Below, piece after piece: positions 14,523-14,809 of a stretch of DNA of 14,809 nucleotides. Position numbers and translations under genes: made by a program. The notes beneath the pieces are model-generated. The model searched no databases. It was not told the origin of the DNA and worked only from the letters and a program-made list of their open reading frames with translations. Every line of letters starts with the position of its first letter. The first letter of the stretch is position 1. Origin of the DNA: a bacterium (GTDB taxonomy: Bacteria > UBA9089); NCBI GenBank assembly GCA_003485015.1, contig DNCN01000127.1, positions 1 through 14,809 of the forward strand, written 5' to 3'.

Positions 14523-14793
14523 TTAATAAACTGGAAGCCATTTGCCATCAGTCATTTTTAATTTAGATTTCCTGCTTCTTTGTAACCGCAGTTCCTCTTT
14601 ATTTTTACCGGAACCGGATAATGCTGCCCAGCAGAACCCCGAAGACCGTTGACCCAATAATCACCAATCCCTGAGATATACGCCATCCCCATTGTAGGAG
14701 CCTAAGATGAACCATATTGCTTCCATTTTGGAAGGCCACCAGCGTAATCAGGATGATCAGAATGAGCCCAACCACATAATTAAGTTTCATCAT
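14523..14793 (-). pseudogene. LapA-like (DUF1049) inner-membrane protein, apparently frameshifted near its second helix
   Basis: The intact frame from ATG 14793 to the stop at 14605 encodes 62 residues: MMKLNYVVGLILIILITLV, then AFQNGSNMVHLRLLQW (the VxF.xN..xVxLxxl pattern of LapA), then a second helix ending GVLLGSIIRFR. LapA proteins of about 90-100 residues continue with a cytoplasmic basic coiled-coil tail. In the +1 frame from about 14612 just such a tail appears, GKNKEELRLQRSRKSKLK, ending at a stop at 14523-14525, which would make about 89 residues. I infer a frameshift (one extra base or two lost) near 14605-14625, natural or an assembly error. The 62-residue product could still insert in the membrane. 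GGAAG lies 7 bases before the ATG. LapA-family proteins take part in lipopolysaccharide assembly or its regulation in E. coli. Confidence 0.6.
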
Positions 14794-14809
14794 CTACACT
14801 TCCTGTTCT

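Overview
The window looks like a chromosomal fragment from an uncultured, probably anaerobic, diderm bacterium. An outer membrane is implied by an LptF/LptG-type lipopolysaccharide export permease, a LapA-like membrane protein, a lipoprotein solute-binding protein, and the start of a SprA-like outer-membrane/surface protein. Anaerobic or microaerophilic life is suggested by three likely iron-sulfur enzymes: short-form ThiC, IspH and a radical-SAM AmrS. GC content is moderate to low and arginine codons are mostly AGG/AGA. I cannot name the phylum. SprA is best known from Bacteroidota, but the rest of the gene content does not look like a typical Bacteroidota genome, and a candidate phylum is my guess.

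Layout. (1) 1-2265: a SprA-like gene running off the left edge (minus) is divergent from an LptF/G permease (plus), which has a good sigma-70-type promoter. (2) 2254-6183, minus: a tight cluster thiC > plsC > ispH > amrS, with coding overlaps at thiC/plsC and plsC/ispH. Between ispH and amrS lies what I read as the collapsed remnant of a DEDD/RNase H-fold exonuclease gene. (3) 6237-9962, minus: a D-aminoacylase, a small cupin and a family-5 peptide-binding lipoprotein, plausibly a route for taking up and deacylating peptide or N-acyl-D-amino-acid material. (4) 10067-14351, minus: a two-gene unit of an HD-GYP c-di-GMP phosphodiesterase and, 4 bases downstream, a 1069-residue STAND-like ATPase whose C-terminal half is 13 tandem repeats of about 44 residues. 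(5) 14523-14793, minus: a LapA-like gene whose last third seems to continue in another frame.

The most unusual items are the HD-GYP/STAND-repeat pair, the exonuclease-like remnant that also supplies the odd tail of IspH, the frameshifted LapA tail, and the SprA-like protein. I saw no tRNA, rRNA, CRISPR array, insertion sequence, phage gene or known riboswitch. No gene-free stretch exceeds 300 bases. All family assignments come from reading motifs; no searches were run.
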